Assembly (NCBI GenBank): GCA_016180645.1
Contig: JACPAV010000002.1
Span: 305,729-369,728, forward strand
From: Nitrospirota bacterium
GTDB lineage: Bacteria > JACPQY01
Reading direction: 5' to 3'
DNA length: 64,000 nt
Shown: positions 63,210-64,000 of the stretch, in pieces
Layout: each line of letters opens with the position of its first letter
Numbering within the stretch: the first letter of the stretch is position 1
Translations under genes and position numbers: made by a program
The notes under the pieces: model-generated
Database searches by the model: none
What the model was told of the DNA's origin: nothing
The model's input: the letters and a program-made list of their open reading frames with translations, nothing else

Positions 63210-63851
63210 GTGAATCCGCTTTTGGTTTACGCGGCGGTCGTCGGAACTCTCAAGATCCTCTACACCTTCCGGGGGATCGAGTTCATCGGAAAATACCTCC
63301 ACGTCATTGCACTCGTCCTGTTCCTTTACACGCCGCTTCTCATGATCGTGCTTAGGAAAGCCACCGCCGAATCGATGGGGTTATTCATCGGGAACTGGAT
63401 CGCCTCGCTTCGGGTCACCGGAGCCACATGCCTGGTGGTTTTCGTTCCCTTTGTGGCGGGTTTCTACCTCTGGCACCGCATGGTCCTCGGCCACGCGTTC
63501 ACAACCGATTGGGGTCTGCCCGACTGGACGTTCATGGTCGCCCAGTTCGCCGGGGCTGCGCTCCCCGAAGAGGTTTTCTACAGGGGGTATTTGCAGTCTT
63601 CCCTCAATCGAGCTTGGCCTGGAGGGAAGGCCATCCTCGGTGCCCGGGTGGGAAGAGGCTTGATCCTAACTTCGGTCTTATTTGCGCTGGGGCATGTCAT
63701 CATCGAACCGACCCCGGTCCGATTCGGTGTGTTTTTCCCCTCACTGATTTTCGGCTGGCTCCAGGAGAGGACGGGAAGCGTGCTCGCGCCGGTCCTCTTT
63801 CACGGGGTGGCCAATATTCTCATGGCCACGTTGCAGTCGGCGGTGCAATAG
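63210..63851 (+). CDS. CPBP-family intramembrane metalloprotease
   Basis: 213 residues from GTG 63210; an earlier GTG at 63156 would overlap the previous gene. Five to six membrane helices carry the family motifs: EE..R in LPEEVFYRGYLQ, His in FALGHVIIE and HxxxN in LFHGVANI. These residues make a zinc site as in CAAX proteases and bacteriocin-immunity relatives. Targets in bacteria are mostly unknown. Confidence 0.85.
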   Translation: MNPLLVYAAVVGTLKILYTFRGIEFIGKYLHVIALVLFLYTPLLMIVLRKATAESMGLFIGNWIASLRVTGATCLVVFVPFVAGFYLWHRMVLGHAFTTDWGLPDWTFMVAQFAGAALPEEVFYRGYLQSSLNRAWPGGKAILGARVGRGLILTSVLFALGHVIIEPTPVRFGVFFPSLIFGWLQERTGSVLAPVLFHGVANILMATLQSAVQ

Positions 63852-64000
63852 GAAATCGTTTGTGGGTGGCATCCATGCGTCATTTTGTGCACGTAGCCGA
63901 GCCTTAACCTGAATCCGGCGTGAATATGGCTTTTCCGGGGGCTGCCGTGGGGGTATGTTTTCGAGGTTTCTTTTTCATCGATTGTCAGGCGTGCGACCTT
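63852..64000. other. Right-edge tail without a called gene
   Basis: About 150 bp after the CPBP stop. Two short open frames begin near 63926 (ATGGCTTTTCCG) and 63956 (ATGTTTTCGAGG) and run off the window. Neither can be supported by homology. Confidence 0.4.

Overview
This is a gene-dense, visibly G+C-rich bacterial chromosome segment of 64 kb. It holds about 58 supportable protein genes and no rRNA, tRNA or CRISPR array that I could recognise. Lipobox-type signal peptides, ComEC, DciA, GatCA, NfeD/slipin and an SCP2-type thiolase suggest a diderm, environmental, uncultured-type bacterium. The palindrome-rich intergenic DNA fits that picture, but I cannot name the phylum from sequence alone.

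Layout. 1-6.1 kb is an accessory strip: the 5' part of grpE, a DUF6883/DUF4926 pair, a DUF2283 gene with a truncated partner, an exported propeller-like protein, a hicA toxin remnant cut by a palindromic repeat, a DUF2971 gene between copies of that repeat, and a solitary PD-(D/E)XK nuclease. 6.2-13.9 kb is core: dTDP-sugar genes rmlA-rmlB, uvrC, comEC and an SQD1-like sugar-nucleotide enzyme.

13.9-24.8 kb is the most interesting part. It is a compact phosphorothioation (Dnd-type) island: a NifS/DndA cysteine desulfurase on the + strand, two small stress or addiction modules, then a minus-strand operon dndC-dndD-small ORF-(dndE::herA fusion)-GHKL ATPase-Rossmann methyltransferase-like gene. 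There is no dndB and no dndFGH. The island is bracketed by a direct repeat of the 3' end of enolase: intact eno lies at its right edge and a 75-bp displaced eno tail at its left edge. That is what site-specific insertion into the 3' end of eno would leave.

24.8-34.8 kb continues with eno, small membrane proteins, dciA, a tandem rhodanese, nfeD-slipin, a methyltransferase and gatC-gatA. 34.9-44.4 kb is a purine/pyrimidine block (purD, cutA, purE, tsaC-like, DUF1015, purQ, purL, purF, pyrE), punctuated by palindromic repeats. 44.5-49.3 kb encodes a TMTC-like membrane protein with TPRs and a seven-bladed propeller lipoprotein. 50-64 kb holds an SDR, an Fmt-like formyltransferase, a copper-monooxygenase-like lipoprotein, a thiolase, a GH2 lipoprotein, two tandem polytopic paralogues, a SurA-like lipoprotein, glutamate dehydrogenase with a cyclic-nucleotide-binding protein, and a CPBP protease.

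Several short palindromic repeat families recur in gaps, and some copies lie in frame inside genes.
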